Shown piece by piece: positions 23,096-35,184 of a DNA stretch of 64,000 nucleotides. Under the pieces are notes generated by a model, which saw only the letters and a list, made by a program, of their open reading frames with translations, was not told where the DNA came from and ran no database searches. The translations under genes were made by a program, and so were the position numbers. Source of the DNA: Paralvinella palmiformis (lineage: Eukaryota > Annelida > Polychaeta > Terebellida > Alvinellidae). The stretch covers positions 1 through 64,000 of the forward strand of contig JAODUP010000846.1 in NCBI GenBank assembly GCA_025642065.1, read 5' to 3'. Each line of letters opens with the position of its first letter. Position 1 is the stretch's first letter.

Positions 23096-24307
23096 AAGTC
23101 CGAACATGAAAGACACACTCTTCCTGTTATTAAGATAATTTATTGAAAAAACGAACTCAACTCAACGAACTTAACAAGTGCCAATACGACTTCAACGGCC
23201 AAGAGATCTGTGGCAAGATTTAAACGCAGTAAAGTTCATTTCATCGCCGTCATGATCTACCACAAGTACAAGTTCTTTCCATACATCAGACCTTACCTTA
23301 CTACAAAACCTAATTTTATATTCTCCAGACTTCAAACTTGATTCAACCGAGCTAACCGTAAGCTACCAGTATCAACAGATGGAATAAAATAATGTCTATT
23401 TAAAATATAAGAGTTCCTCCGATCAGTTACAATACAGAAAATGTATCCAATGAAACGCAATATATATTAATAACCAATATTAAGAAATATCCCGCAGCAT
23501 GAATGACTTGCTTAGTTTATTTTTTCATACCTTATAGCATGATAGCACTTGAACACAATGAGTAAGAGTTCAGGTAAATATGCATAAGCAGTCAACCTAC
23601 TCACTAATTAACAGCTGTAACAGCACAACACTACTCTGTAGTCTCCCAGACCATAACCACCAACTTCTATTATAACAGATTCCTTTCAAATTGTTCAAAC
23701 TGGAGATAGATTGTTAGCTGTATACGCACATACTGGTCCAATTATGTGACCGGTGATCAACATAACTCATAACCTCAGTTTTATGTCAACTTCGGTACCT
23801 GCGTTGGAAGTTCGAATGGCTTCAGAGACGGTCAGCCTTGGGAGGTTGTTCGTTACGCTTGGCTTTTGATCCTTTATCAACCCCAACTATCGCTTTATTC
23901 CATCTATCGCTGATAGTGCTATCAACACACTCACGATCGCTACTTAATGACCCTCAGAGCTAGTCAATCATTTCACAGATTATCACAAACATTTCACTGT
24001 CAGTGTGTGGTGGTAATAGCGGGTGGTATTTATATGGCATCGTATGGTATTCGTATTGTGTAAGCATTGGTGATGGCTGAATGACGGGAGGCGGTTGAGC
24101 ATATATTGTTGATTTAAATTAAATAAACTCATATTTGTTCCTAAGCAACCCATACAAACTTCTACATTGTACACAGCAAAGCTATTAAGGTAAACGATGT
24201 TCTAATATGGACATAAAGTTATTAGATTATGTAACTAAGAATCTGGATCGAAATAGGTTTGATGTTTGACACGGGCAATGTGAGTCTGAATGTGGGTATG
24301 TGCGTGG

Positions 24308-24310
24308 GCG

Positions 24311-24353
<43 letters not shown>

Positions 24354-24520
24354 GTGTGTGTGAGTGTATGTGTGTGTGCGTCCGTGCGTGTGTATGTATA
24401 TGTGTGTGTGTGTGTATGTATATATGTATGAATGTACATGCGTGTGTAAGTGTGCCTGTGTGCGTACTTACGCGTATGTGAGAGAGAGAGGGGGGTGAGA
24501 TAGAGAAAGAAGGAGTGTGT
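24308..24520. repeat. (TA)n-(TG)n-(GA)n compound microsatellite
   Basis: About 30 bp of TA followed by a long impure TG/TGTA tract to 24,430 and a short GA/GGGG run near 24,481-24,500. The equivalent position of B1 (11,009-11,047) has a shorter (TG)n. Confidence 0.9.
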
Positions 24521-26404
24521 GTATGTATTTAGATAATAATTTCGGACACTACTCAACAACTTGTTGAGACAAGCGAATCTGTATCCCGAATATGGCAAAC
24601 ATGTCACACCTACAGGGAAACGGAAGTATATCAATCTCATACCGCGGTGCGGCTACACCCAAATTACGACTCAGCACCTACGCTGAAAAGAAGAAAGCGG
24701 ATCCACCTATTAAAATTACCGTTAGACACAACAGCTCGCCGTAAACCACAACTGCATGTAGTTATCTAATTAAGCTAAAAGAGGCATATATTAATTACTT
24801 TAACACCACTGTTTATAGTCAGCAGTATTTTCTGTCGTTCAAAAGAAATCAACTCATCACGACATTTAAACCTACAGATATATAGACTTCGGCTTCATTC
24901 TGAGTTCGAACTGGCCAAATGTACGCGTAATGCCTTCATGTAAAGTGCCTTGACCTTAATGAAAAACAAGGAATTTCCTACAAATTTCCTACAAATTTGA
25001 ACTTAACCACCTCTCTTTGGAATTCCTTTTTTATTAAATATTCCCAATAATATGATATTATTCGTTTAAGCAATCGGATGAACTATCGAATATAAAAGTA
25101 TAAGCATAATATTTAGACTAGAATAGCACGTTAACTATCATAGCTTGATCTCACTTATTTACCTGATACGTTTGCGATATTTTCACATATCTTACTGTCA
25201 ATCTAAAAATAATATTCTATACTAGCAGCTTACTTTAAGGCACTTAACAGGGTAGATGATATTTATGTAGTATAGTTAAGCCTTTGCATAAATGCATCGT
25301 TTAAACTTACTAGCTTAATATTTTATAGGATTCATATGAGATAAGCTGAAATAATATGATAATTTATAATTTCTTATTTAAGGTATCAAATGTCTTACAA
25401 TTCCTTATTGTAAGTGGAAGATTAATCTACTTCAGCCATTTTGAAATACCCATTAACGATTGGCACGCCACCTATTTCATTACCGTCAACCGTGATTCAG
25501 ATTCGAATTCGAGATATTACGAATTTGGTAAAATAGATTTTTGATCTTCTATTTACTTGCCTCGCTATGACCTTTTTCATACCTGCCCGAAGCTGGAATT
25601 CCTCAATCGACCTTACCTCATCTATCGTTGTACACAATGAGCTCTGTCTCTTCCTGATTTAATATAAGTATAGTTCCACTCTTTCGGGCAATGGTATCCG
25701 CTAACTAATATTGTAACTACCTTGAAGTGTCTAACCATGGTCTTTTGGCATTAGAGCCATATACCTTAGAAGAATAGGGTTAACTAGTTTCTAAACAGGT
25801 ATTTGTACAGTTTTGATTTCTCTAACAACAGCATAATATTGACGCAATGGCAATCGAGAGATGTGTGTATTCCCTTACCTGTTTAAATTGATGAAAACTT
25901 TAAATTAACATATCTTACCTCACCCATAGCGATAAGCATATGCAAATTGTGATAGAGGCTGTTCTACAAATAGGAGTTCAGCACTCATTACAACTAGGTC
26001 ATTCGTGAGTTTTATTGTTATCAATGATGTCCATAAATGTTGAAACATCCTTCATGAATATATCGTGAATGTATTATGCGATAGAAAATGAAACAATGCT
26101 ACTGTATACGTCATCAAATAAAATTACTCACTTACTTACTGAATGGTTTCTCTTTTGAGTCAGATGAGGTTCTCCGTGATATTGAACTGACATTTTTGAC
26201 AACTTCCTCTTTGATTTGGTGAGTAACGGTCCAACCTTACAACAGTCTTCGTCTCATAGCTGATGAGGTTTAGTTGTGACTGTATTAATGTATCATCATG
26301 ATTGCCAGTTTAATACCTTTATCAGGTTTATTGATATTGATTCTATTCATACTCCGTTCAAGAGATCGGACTAGCAATTGAAATAACATACCAACTAATC
26401 TATT

Positions 26405-26715
26405 GTTCTTACAATTATTAGTAATAGTAGTGGTACCAATAGTAGTAGTATTAGTAGTAGTAGCAGCAGCAGTAGTAATAGTAATAGTAGTTATAATAAT
26501 AGTAGTAGGAGAGATAGTAGTAGTAGTAGTAGTACAATAAATAGTAGTACTAATATTAGTAGTAGTAGTAGTAGTAGTAGTAATATTAGTTATAAAAGTA
26601 GTGTAGTAGTTGTTGTTGTAGTAGTAATAGTAGTAGTAATAGTTGTAGTAGTAGTAATAGTTGTAGTAGTAGTAGTTGTAGTAGTAGTAGTAGTAGTTGT
26701 TGTTGTAGTAGTCAT
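26405..26715. repeat. (TAG)n trinucleotide microsatellite, about 310 bp
   Basis: Impure TAG/TAA/TTG triplets. It corresponds to the shorter tract at 16,285-16,415 in B1, so the tract predates duplication and has since expanded here or contracted there. Confidence 0.9.
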
Positions 26716-27016
26716 CCTATGTTTGCCCGTTTCAACAGTAAATTGTTTCGTTCTTCCTTCACGAATTACTTATCTATCCTAGATTTATTTCATCTTAATT
26801 CTCTTCCAATCTATACTTTGTCAATAAATTATATTTGTCTTTATCAGTAATTAGTGAAATATCGCATTAGTTGCACCTTAAGTGCATGCTCTTGCCATCG
26901 AAAATCAATGCAGGATTCCTAAATAATGGAATTCCCCACAGTCACATCCTTTTGTTATCTGTTTTAACCTTTTAAAGCTTAACGCCAATTTGACAAGAGT
27001 TCTTCTTATTTCTGTG

Positions 27017-27205
27017 GGGGCGCCTCCGTGGTCTAGCGGTAGCGCGCTGGACCACAGATCACTACCACCCGTGTTCGAATCCCGGCGTGGGTATATCTGA
27101 AGGCTGTTTCGTCTTTCACTTCGTCTCATTACCTTTGGAGGTCGCTCGGCCCATTTAGCCTACCTCGTGCACAAAAGTGGCCGTAAAACATCAATCATCA
27201 TCATG
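27017..27205 (+). mobile_element. tRNA-derived SINE with 11-bp target-site duplication
   Basis: The head is tRNA-like: A box tggtctagcggt at 27,029-27,040 and B box GTTCGAATCCC at 27,073-27,083. A GC-rich body follows, ending gtaaaacatcaatcatcatcatg. It is flanked by identical ttatttctgtg at 27,006-27,016 and 27,206-27,216. The paralogous segment B1 (about 16,725-16,760) has the site without the insertion. A plain tRNA gene is ruled out by the lack of a 3' acceptor-stem match and by the target duplication. A truncated relative lies at 19,684-19,777. Confidence 0.9.
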
Positions 27206-28250
27206 TTATTTCTGTGACATTTTGTATCGCAGTCGTTATGCCAAATTTCCATTTCGTTGGATTACTGTAATAGGATGTTGAGTAGCTTTAATTGAAGATC
27301 TGAGAGGATTCCCAGAATGGATACTGTGAGACATGACGTGTGTCTATTGTGGACAGCCGGACGCTGAGTGTGGGCACTCGTAACCAAGCTGTTATTACTA
27401 GGACGACGTCTTATGTTATTGACATCTATCGTATCAGTTTACGTGAATCCAGTTTCGACGAGTTATTGGTTAGCATGACACCTGAATATTCAGGGAACAG
27501 TAAACAGACATGTTGTTTTATTGTGCAGTGGTAGATTGTTTTTGAGCAGGCTTACATCACTTGAATCCACATCGACACATGTGTAGCCTGTAATGTACTG
27601 AGCAGTTAACTAAATTTCTAGGCGTCTATATTGATGAATCATTAACCCGGAAAAAACATTATCCAACGTAACTATCTAAATATCACAGGTCATAGTGTTT
27701 TTCAATAAATCAAGTATCCACACAACTAGACAGACCAATTTACTTCATATTACACCATGCAAGTCCAAGTTTGCTAGCAAACTCCCATTATACGATAATT
27801 CAGCTCGAGCACAGACCAATCACCAATTGAAAACATGTTTCTTGAGCGCTTATCGGAGATATGTTAGATGCACCTATACCTATCTTGATGAGTGTGGCTC
27901 AAAGTAAGTGCTATATTTGCTATATTTAATGACTGTCTTTCGGGTCATGCTACGTCGTTGTCCTCATATCAGTGTGCCATGTTATTTGTTTTAAATTGTC
28001 CTCGCTCAGATACATTCCATCAATGAATCTCTGATGCAATTATATGTCTTAGCTATTATTTACGATAGCACTAATCCACTCTTCCTAATTGACAAATTAA
28101 TAAGTTTCGTATTTCTTATGTTATGATAATATTATCAATTGTAGGCGCCAGTAGGAAAACAGTGCATTACTATGTCCGTAAACAATTTCCGTAATGTATA
28201 TACGATATATTTATATATTTTCGATTCAAATTTCATTATTATTGTCATGA

Positions 28251-28308
28251 TTGTGTGTGTGTGTGTGTGTGTGCGTGTGCGTGCCTGTGTGTTTGTCTGT
28301 GTGTGTGT

Positions 28309-28383
<75 letters not shown>
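28251..28383. repeat. (TG)n-(TC)n-(TA)n compound microsatellite
   Basis: About 60 bp TG, 30 bp TC and 42 bp TA in series. The TA part is the left flank of the MITE at 28,384. Long Val/Cys or Tyr/Ile peptide frames read through here are artefacts of the repeat. Confidence 0.95.
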
Positions 28384-28388
<5 letters not shown>

Positions 28389-28865
28389 AGAATACGTTAA
28401 TCCGGATATAGTTTATCCGACAAATCCACCATCCGATACATTAGTGCCTGTAACGGATTTAGCTCCATTATAAATGACTCTTTAATCCGTCAAATCCTGT
28501 GCTGTGTTCCGACTCCGACACTTCATCAACAGAATGTGACATTTCAATGTAAAATAACCTCGATAATCCGACAACACGAACATGTTGCCAAATATTTGCA
28601 TTGGTTAATTTATGGAAGAAACACCAACATGTTGTCATTAATAGTTCATTAACTTGCACACCTGCGATAATTGCTCTTTCGTAACCAATTAATCAGTCCT
28701 TTTCCATACACGCGACACACAAAGCTTCCATTCTTGTGCACAATTATTTATGATTTAAAAATGTGCAGTAGAGACTACTGTTATGTCACGGACTCGATAT
28801 TCCGACATTCTCATTTATCCGACATATTATCATGTTATAATCCTTGTTGAATTAACAGATTCTGA

Positions 28866-28869
<4 letters not shown>
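28384..28869. mobile_element. Putative Tc1/mariner/pogo-type MITE inserted in a TA repeat
   Basis: The ends are imperfect inverted repeats: aagtcagaatacgttaat at the left and the complement cagtcagaatctgttaat at the right (about 16 of 18 matching). The element is about 485 bp with no coding capacity, and on both sides it is flanked by (TA)n, consistent with TA target choice. Internal tccgac / gataatccgaca motifs recur (28,417, 28,430, 28,563, 28,801, 28,819). The family assignment rests on TA flanks and the style of the inverted repeat only. Confidence 0.65.

Positions 28870-28939
<70 letters not shown>
28869..28939. repeat. (TA)n microsatellite
   Basis: About 70 bp of TA, the right flank of the MITE. 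Together with 28,342-28,383 it probably formed one tract before insertion. Confidence 0.9.
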
Positions 28940-28942
<3 letters not shown>

Positions 28943-28959
28943 TGGAATATATTTGAAAA

Positions 28960-30868
28960 TGGTACATTTGGAAGATGCTTCCATTGGGAATAGTACCTCA
29001 ACTAATGAAAATACAAATATTATTGCAAAATAAAACCTATAAATATCAAATATACGTTATCAATGTAAATTATTTTTAATATGAGAGGCAGTAGGCCTAT
29101 ACTACTGTCGTCATTATAAGCCGTAGTCCATGTAAGATGTGTTACTGTTTCAAGCTAAGATACGTGCTTTATAGTCTTCATTATAAGATATTCCTTGGCA
29201 TAGCACGAGTTCCTGCAAGTTTTTCAAATTTTTAGGTTTGTCGTGATCGTGACCATTTGGGGGATAGCTGTCGGGTATTAGTCTTAATAATTTATATATT
29301 CACTTACATGAATTGGCGCACAAATTATGATTAATAACAGGGCCAGTCTGGAGTATTTATCAGTCCGGGCGTTTGGGATAGTTTGAAAGTGCGTATGTGG
29401 GATAAACATTTGAGAGTTGTTTATATTTTAAGTGGATCACTGTATCTTATACCAGGTGATATATCAAACATGATTACTGTACACAGGCTCACATCGTCAG
29501 TTTGCCAACTTACTATTTAGACTAAAATGTATTCCTTTTTTGTAACATTCTTCTAATAATAGATATGCTTGTGCTAAGATCAGTCATCTGTAGGTGATAT
29601 TAATAAACAGTCTCTACATTTTCTCTATGAAAAGCTTCATGCCTTAAATATATATATAAATAGGTCTTTGAATAAGACTATTGTCATAGAAAGGCCCATA
29701 ACTAGATTCGTTTTATCATTGAAGTTTTATTGAAGCATTATTCTTTCGGTCAGTGTATTTGTAAAGACCAATAACCCCACCCACGTATATATGGATGTAA
29801 TTACGGGTGCACGTACGGGTGTACAACGCTCGAATGACATTCACTTATCCGCATGCATAATAAAATCAGTAGGTAGTCTCAAAACACTCAGGATCTCTTA
29901 TTATGACATCGGTGTTTGCCAAAAATACATACTGCATTATTACTTTGGGGTTTGTCTGTTAATGAAATGTAAACTTTAATGTAATACTGTGACAGTTTCC
30001 TCGCATATATATAATTATAATAAGCAGATCAGAGTGATCTATATGCGAATGTCCTACTTGGGAATATGTAGACCTTAGGTCGCATTGGGCAAGTGGATTG
30101 TATTTACTATTAGTGCTATTTCTGAACTGATCAAACTAATCGATTGTTTCCACAAGAATGCTTGAAATAATAGAAATATGTCGATATTTAACCATATCGA
30201 TTATAAACATTAGCCAAGTTAGTTTCTTTTCTAGTTTATTTAAAAAAATTTCCCTTAATGTTCATTTAATTTAAGTTTAAAGACAAATTTTCAAATTTAT
30301 ATGTTTATTTTAAAACATTTTTTGAAACATATTTTTACCCTTAATTACAAAGAAAAATTACCAGTCGTCAGTATTCAAGAGACATCTAAGTTTGGAACCT
30401 AGATTTTTTTTGGGTGTGATTATGTTAATACATTACCATCTTAAAAACATTTTACATTTTTTTCCTTAATAGAAATGAAATAAGTTTTTAGAGCAATCAA
30501 AAAAATTTGTGTTATTTGTAAACCATCTTAAGCAAAAATGGTTTGTAAAAAATTAAGGGGGAAATTTTTTGAAACAGGGAACCCCTTTTTTTTTGCGTTA
30601 TCATATGGCGTTATTAATGTAGTTATAACCGTACGTTTGATACATCCGGTGATCTCCTGTATCGGCTTAGACAACTAATCCTATTGTGAATTTTAATAGG
30701 TTCGCCATTTGGCCCATTCCTTAGCATTTTGCTAACAAAATAAATTTGATTAAATAACTATATCTTAGGAATTAATATAGTTTCTTGATACTTTTAGTGG
30801 TTAATATAGGTAGTCTTAATAGTGGAACCTTTTTTTCCTAATTCTTTCCATTTACAGTTTTTACGTAT

Positions 30869-30949
<81 letters not shown>

Positions 30950-31724
30950 TAGGAATCGACTAATTGGGTTCTTCAATAAGTTGTCTGAACCTTATCTATA
31001 CGTCAATATCCTTAAACAAATATGTAATATGTACATACATCGATGTCATATACAAAGTGGCATACGCCTGTTCAACTACACCCTAGGACGGCACATGAAT
31101 GCAAGCCTAATTACAGTACCTAGCATACTGGAGTGTCATAATAATCTATTTTATCATAAAACAGCTTTAAAATGCTTATAAAACAACTCTTCGTATTTAT
31201 CTAGCTTTTAGAAACGGAATCAAGTGAGCTGATAAAACAGATGACCATTACTTAAAGTGTTCTACTGCTGACCATGGAGGTTGGTTATCACTCGCAATCC
31301 TCAGCGTCAGCTTTTCCACCCTACACATACGTCAATTCTCATATTACCATTTCTAAGAATCATCTCAAAGTTTCTATTGAAGCTATAATGAGTATTCTTT
31401 TATAATACTCAAACCAAGTGGAACAATTATATTTCGACTGTGATAAAAAATGTCACAGAGATAAGAAGTCTTGTCGAATCGGCGTTAAGCTTGAAATCAT
31501 GATAACAGAGATTAAATGAAAACGAATATGGGAAATCTGTTATTTTGGATTTGACTAATTATGTAACATGAAAAAGGTAATTAATTATTATTATAGCACC
31601 ACCTTAGACTTGAACGGAAGTGGGATGAAATAAATATATGATCCTGTCAATAATTCATGAAGAAAACAACACACAGGTAAATATGTCTAAATCAGGCTAC
31701 TATTACAACTAGTACTACTACTAC

Positions 31725-31777
<53 letters not shown>

Positions 31778-33065
31778 TATTATTAATAATAATAACAACA
31801 ACAATAACAACAAAACAACAGGCTATTGGGCATTTTATTCCAATAGCCAGCACGATGTTTATACAAAGAATAACAAAAGACTTATATCCTAAAGATGAAT
31901 ATATTAAAAATGCCAATCATGATGATAAATGAATGAGTCAATAACAAAACTCAACACTTGTTTATTTCTTATTAACGATTGTGTTGCTTAATTGAGTAGA
32001 GCGTCATATATATATGCTGAATGATGCAGAGTATTATCTGTATTTATATTATAGGTGCACAAACTGTCATACTGCGTCATACAATAGAACGGTTATAATT
32101 AAGCAATAACTTGTTCATCTGATAACTGTCGTGTTTATCTCAGCTAAATCGCGTGATAATTTGGCAAATATAAATCTATGTAATACTGTATTAGTTGTTA
32201 TTCCCAATATTGATCACTAAATATATGTTTATCTATTTAAGGTATTTCTATCCTCCAGATTGTTTCGTGGATGTATATCAAATGTAGTTTGTGTTGTCTT
32301 TGTTTGTATACCACATAAATTAGAAACAATTATCAACGGAATACACAATGTTGTGTGTCACATATCGATCATGTTAAATATTTTGCTGTGGGAAATCGAT
32401 ATATTCAATGATTGTTTTACTTCGTGTAATTAATCGATTTGTGTCAACATATTCAGCCGCTATCCAACATATATTCTGACTGGTTTATTACCACTAACTT
32501 ATATTGATTGTGTAGGATTTATTCTCTTTTATTTACTTTTGAATCAATTTCAAGGTGGTTTACTTTCCAGCAGGGATCTTTATTATGCGAATATATCTAT
32601 TTATTGAAATAGTTCATATCAATGACACCGATTTGTTAAAGAACTATCTACTGCGAAAATATACATAAAATGGTGTTCACGTGGTCAATTAAATGATTAG
32701 ACATGATTTCCGTCACACTGTAAGTTTCCCCATCTGTCTTTATTTCATCAATTTAATGTATACTCAGATAATGATCAATATCTCCTGATCTGCTCAAATT
32801 AGTAATGTCCTCGTAAATCAAACTTCTCTTACTATCTATTTATTGAAATAGTTCATATCAATGACACCGATTTGTTAAAGAACTATCTACTGAGAAAATA
32901 TACATAAAATGGTGTTCACGTGGTCAATTAAATGATTAGACATGATTTCCGTCACACTGTAAGTTTCCCCATCTGTCTTTATTTCATCAATTTAATGTAT
33001 ACTCAGATAATGATCAATATCTCCTGATCTGCTCAAATTAGTAATGTCCTCGTAAATCAAACTTT
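28960..33065. repeat. Segment A, copy 3: noncoding diverged duplication
   Basis: Counterpart of 1-3,530 and of 19,190-20,660. The left part (29,080-30,120) pairs with 250-1,210 and in reverse with 47,580-48,320; the right part (30,950-33,065) pairs with 1,770-3,530. A block of about 350 bases at 30,235-30,600 rich in homopolymer T/A runs is present only here. Contains (TA)n at 30,868-30,946 and (AAT)n at 31,727-31,782. No gene recognised. Confidence 0.6.
32594..33065. repeat. Near-perfect tandem duplication, 239-bp period, two copies
   Basis: 32,594-32,832 is repeated as 32,833-33,065. By eye the copies differ at one internal base (actgcgaaaa versus actgagaaaa) and at the very end. This is a young local duplication inside the much older segment A3, and it ends directly at a (TA)n tract. 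Confidence 0.95.
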
Positions 33066-33067
33066 AC

Positions 33068-33068
<1 letters not shown>

Positions 33069-33128
<60 letters not shown>
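33069..33128. repeat. (TA)n microsatellite
   Basis: About 60 bp TA directly after the 239-bp duplication. Confidence 0.95.
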
Positions 33129-33134
<6 letters not shown>

Positions 33135-33594
33135 TATGATTTGTGTTATCGTTGTTAACGTCATTCACGACCATTAATTAATGTGATTAAAATAAACAAA
33201 TAAGATCTTATTACTACTGCCATAACTAATATTACACTTATTGTCAATTACGCTGCAGCATGAGCATCACCAGCAAAAGCATCGCCACCACCGTAACTTC
33301 TACGAATACTACTACTAATTGTGCATGTGTTACTATTACTACATTCTGCTAGATTATAATACCAGTAAGGACAACAATAAGAACAACAACAAGATACAGA
33401 TAACCACTACCCATTCGCCTATTATAACGTTTACAACTACTTTTACTACCTCTAATACAGTTACTGCTATCAACTACTTCTACTATTACTCTTTGTAATG
33501 ATGGTATTGCATAACGTGATCCGCTGATAAATTATCACATACTATTATTACTTTTAGTGTCATAGCGTAGACAGGCAAACAGACACACGACACA
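33129..33594. other. Noncoding, ACT/CTA-triplet rich
   Basis: No gene. Imperfect triplets (ctactact, accgtaac types) dominate 33,200-33,495. Confidence 0.5.
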
Positions 33595-33778
33595 AACAGA
33601 TAAATAGACAGACAGATAAATATAGATAAATAAATTTAGGAGGAGGGATGGATGGATGGAAGGAGAGAAAGAGAGGGGGGATAGCGATAGTGTATGTGTT
33701 TGTTTATGTTCATGTGTCTGTATGTATGTGTGTATGTGTGTATATGTGTGTGTGCGTGTATGTGTGTATGTGTGTGCC

Positions 33779-33812
<34 letters not shown>
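33595..33812. repeat. Compound microsatellite (GATA, GGAT, TG, TA)
   Basis: A gradient from agataaat/agacag units through ggatggatgga and gagaga to (TG)n/(TGTA)n and finally about 30 bp (TA)n at 33,782-33,811. Confidence 0.9.
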
Positions 33813-33813
<1 letters not shown>

Positions 33814-35180
33814 CTCTATAAAATGCAAATAAAACAAACTGTGATTGAATTTGTTTAAAGATTTAACAACTCAATGCGTTTATGTCCTCTCTTTAAGCCC
33901 ATTAAAGATGAATTGATTGCCAGATCTGACTGATCATATTGCAGAAAATTTTTCTAACTGTGTGTTTATTCTTCGCGTTCTTTATTCATTAGCTAAATCG
34001 TATTTGTCATTCCAAAGCAAGCATATGATTTAACATATAAAATCGAATACCAGATGTGACTTCTAAACTGCATATGTGCACGGAAAGTATAACTAATTAG
34101 TTTCTTTATTCGAATGTCGTTTTGAATCAGATCTATTCGAACAATTGGTCCATGGATGTTTCATCGTTTGAAATTCAGCGGGAATTTGTTTACAACGATA
34201 TTACCTTTGGCAATATAATGACTCCAATATGTATGTATGTTTAGAGAAGGGATGATTCACTAAATAGCTACTGGATTACTGAAACCTGTCAAGGTCGAAG
34301 CGTGTGTAACATTTATGTTTACGGTGGCAAAACCTAGAACATTTTAAATTCGACATCATCCCCTCAAAAAATTTAAAAACAGAACTGAATAGAATAAATA
34401 ACATAGAGTGTTTTGGAGATCAAGAACAACAAGAACAGCAACAAAAGAAGACGGACAGGAGCACAACAATAAATACAACATCAATAATGATGATGATGAT
34501 TAAAGTATTAAGAATCACGACTTATCATACACCAACAACAACATTAAGAACATTTAGTTGTTACACATATACGTTAAATATTTAAAAAAAACTAATAATA
34601 AATTATAAATAATATAATTTGTTAAAGTATTGTTATAATAAGACTACAGCCATAAATTAACACTGAACTTGTACAAGTTGAAGTTTGTAGTGAATACGTT
34701 TTAGTTTATTTTTTATTGATAACCATTAACTTAAACAATCCCTTACCGCGGGCTACTGTTGTTGGAGTTACCAATGTTTATGTCACTTATCAGGACAACT
34801 TTTATCGGAACTGTTTGTATTCCAAGAAAAGGCCGAAAATTTATGTTTTCGTCAAATTAGTGCATTTTGCAATCGAGGCACTAGTATTTTGCCGCAGGTA
34901 ATTGTACCTCATTAATTTCACTGAAAACAACAATGAAGTTTGAAATTTAGCTGCCTGTTGGTTCCCTAATAAGCTACAGATGTAGTCAACTTTTTCATTA
35001 CATGTTCTCAACTAGATGTATTAGTACTCCACCTATATTATGTTGAAATAGGCTATTGAGTTATTGTAACTTCAGCTAGGAGCAGTGGCTCTATATATAT
35101 TATTGTCAAATTGGAGGTAAGTCATCTACTAGATATGTATCCTGCTGTTTAGTGTGTTATAAGTCAATTGTTCAGGTTAG
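33813..35180. other. Noncoding; 33.9-34.35 kb occurs inverted at 54.2-54.7 kb
   Basis: 33,905-34,340 matches the reverse complement of about 54,235-54,660 (gattgccagat; gtttcatcgtttgaaattca with gttttatcgtctgaaattca; gtcgaagcgtgtgtaa with gtcgaagcgtgtttaa). 34,350-35,180 holds nothing recognisable apart from a short (GAT)n at 34,488-34,501. Confidence 0.5.
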
Positions 35181-35184
35181 TTAT

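Larger units (their letters stand above)
22416..28160. repeat. Segment B, copy 2: noncoding diverged duplication
   Basis: Counterpart of 10,700-17,270. It differs by extra DNA at about 22,660-24,290 (including an AACCC-rich tract), by lacking most of the CR1/L2-like pieces that lie at 13.3-15.8 kb in copy 1, and by a SINE at 27,017. Shared anchors include 25,320-25,400 with 11,935-12,010, 26,210-26,240 with 13,320-13,350 (tttgatttggtgagtaacgg, identical) and 26,975-26,998 with 16,715-16,735. Confidence 0.65.

Noticed and set aside
27017..27090. tRNA-like sequence considered as a functional tRNA gene
   Set aside because: Only the A and B boxes are tRNA-like; the 3' half does not close an acceptor stem, a SINE body follows and target duplications flank it.
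31060..31181. Short shared peptide (NYTLGRHMNASLITVP type) in A2 and A3 considered as a conserved exon
   Set aside because: The frame is not maintained in A1, splice sites are not evident, and similarity is explained by the DNA duplication itself.
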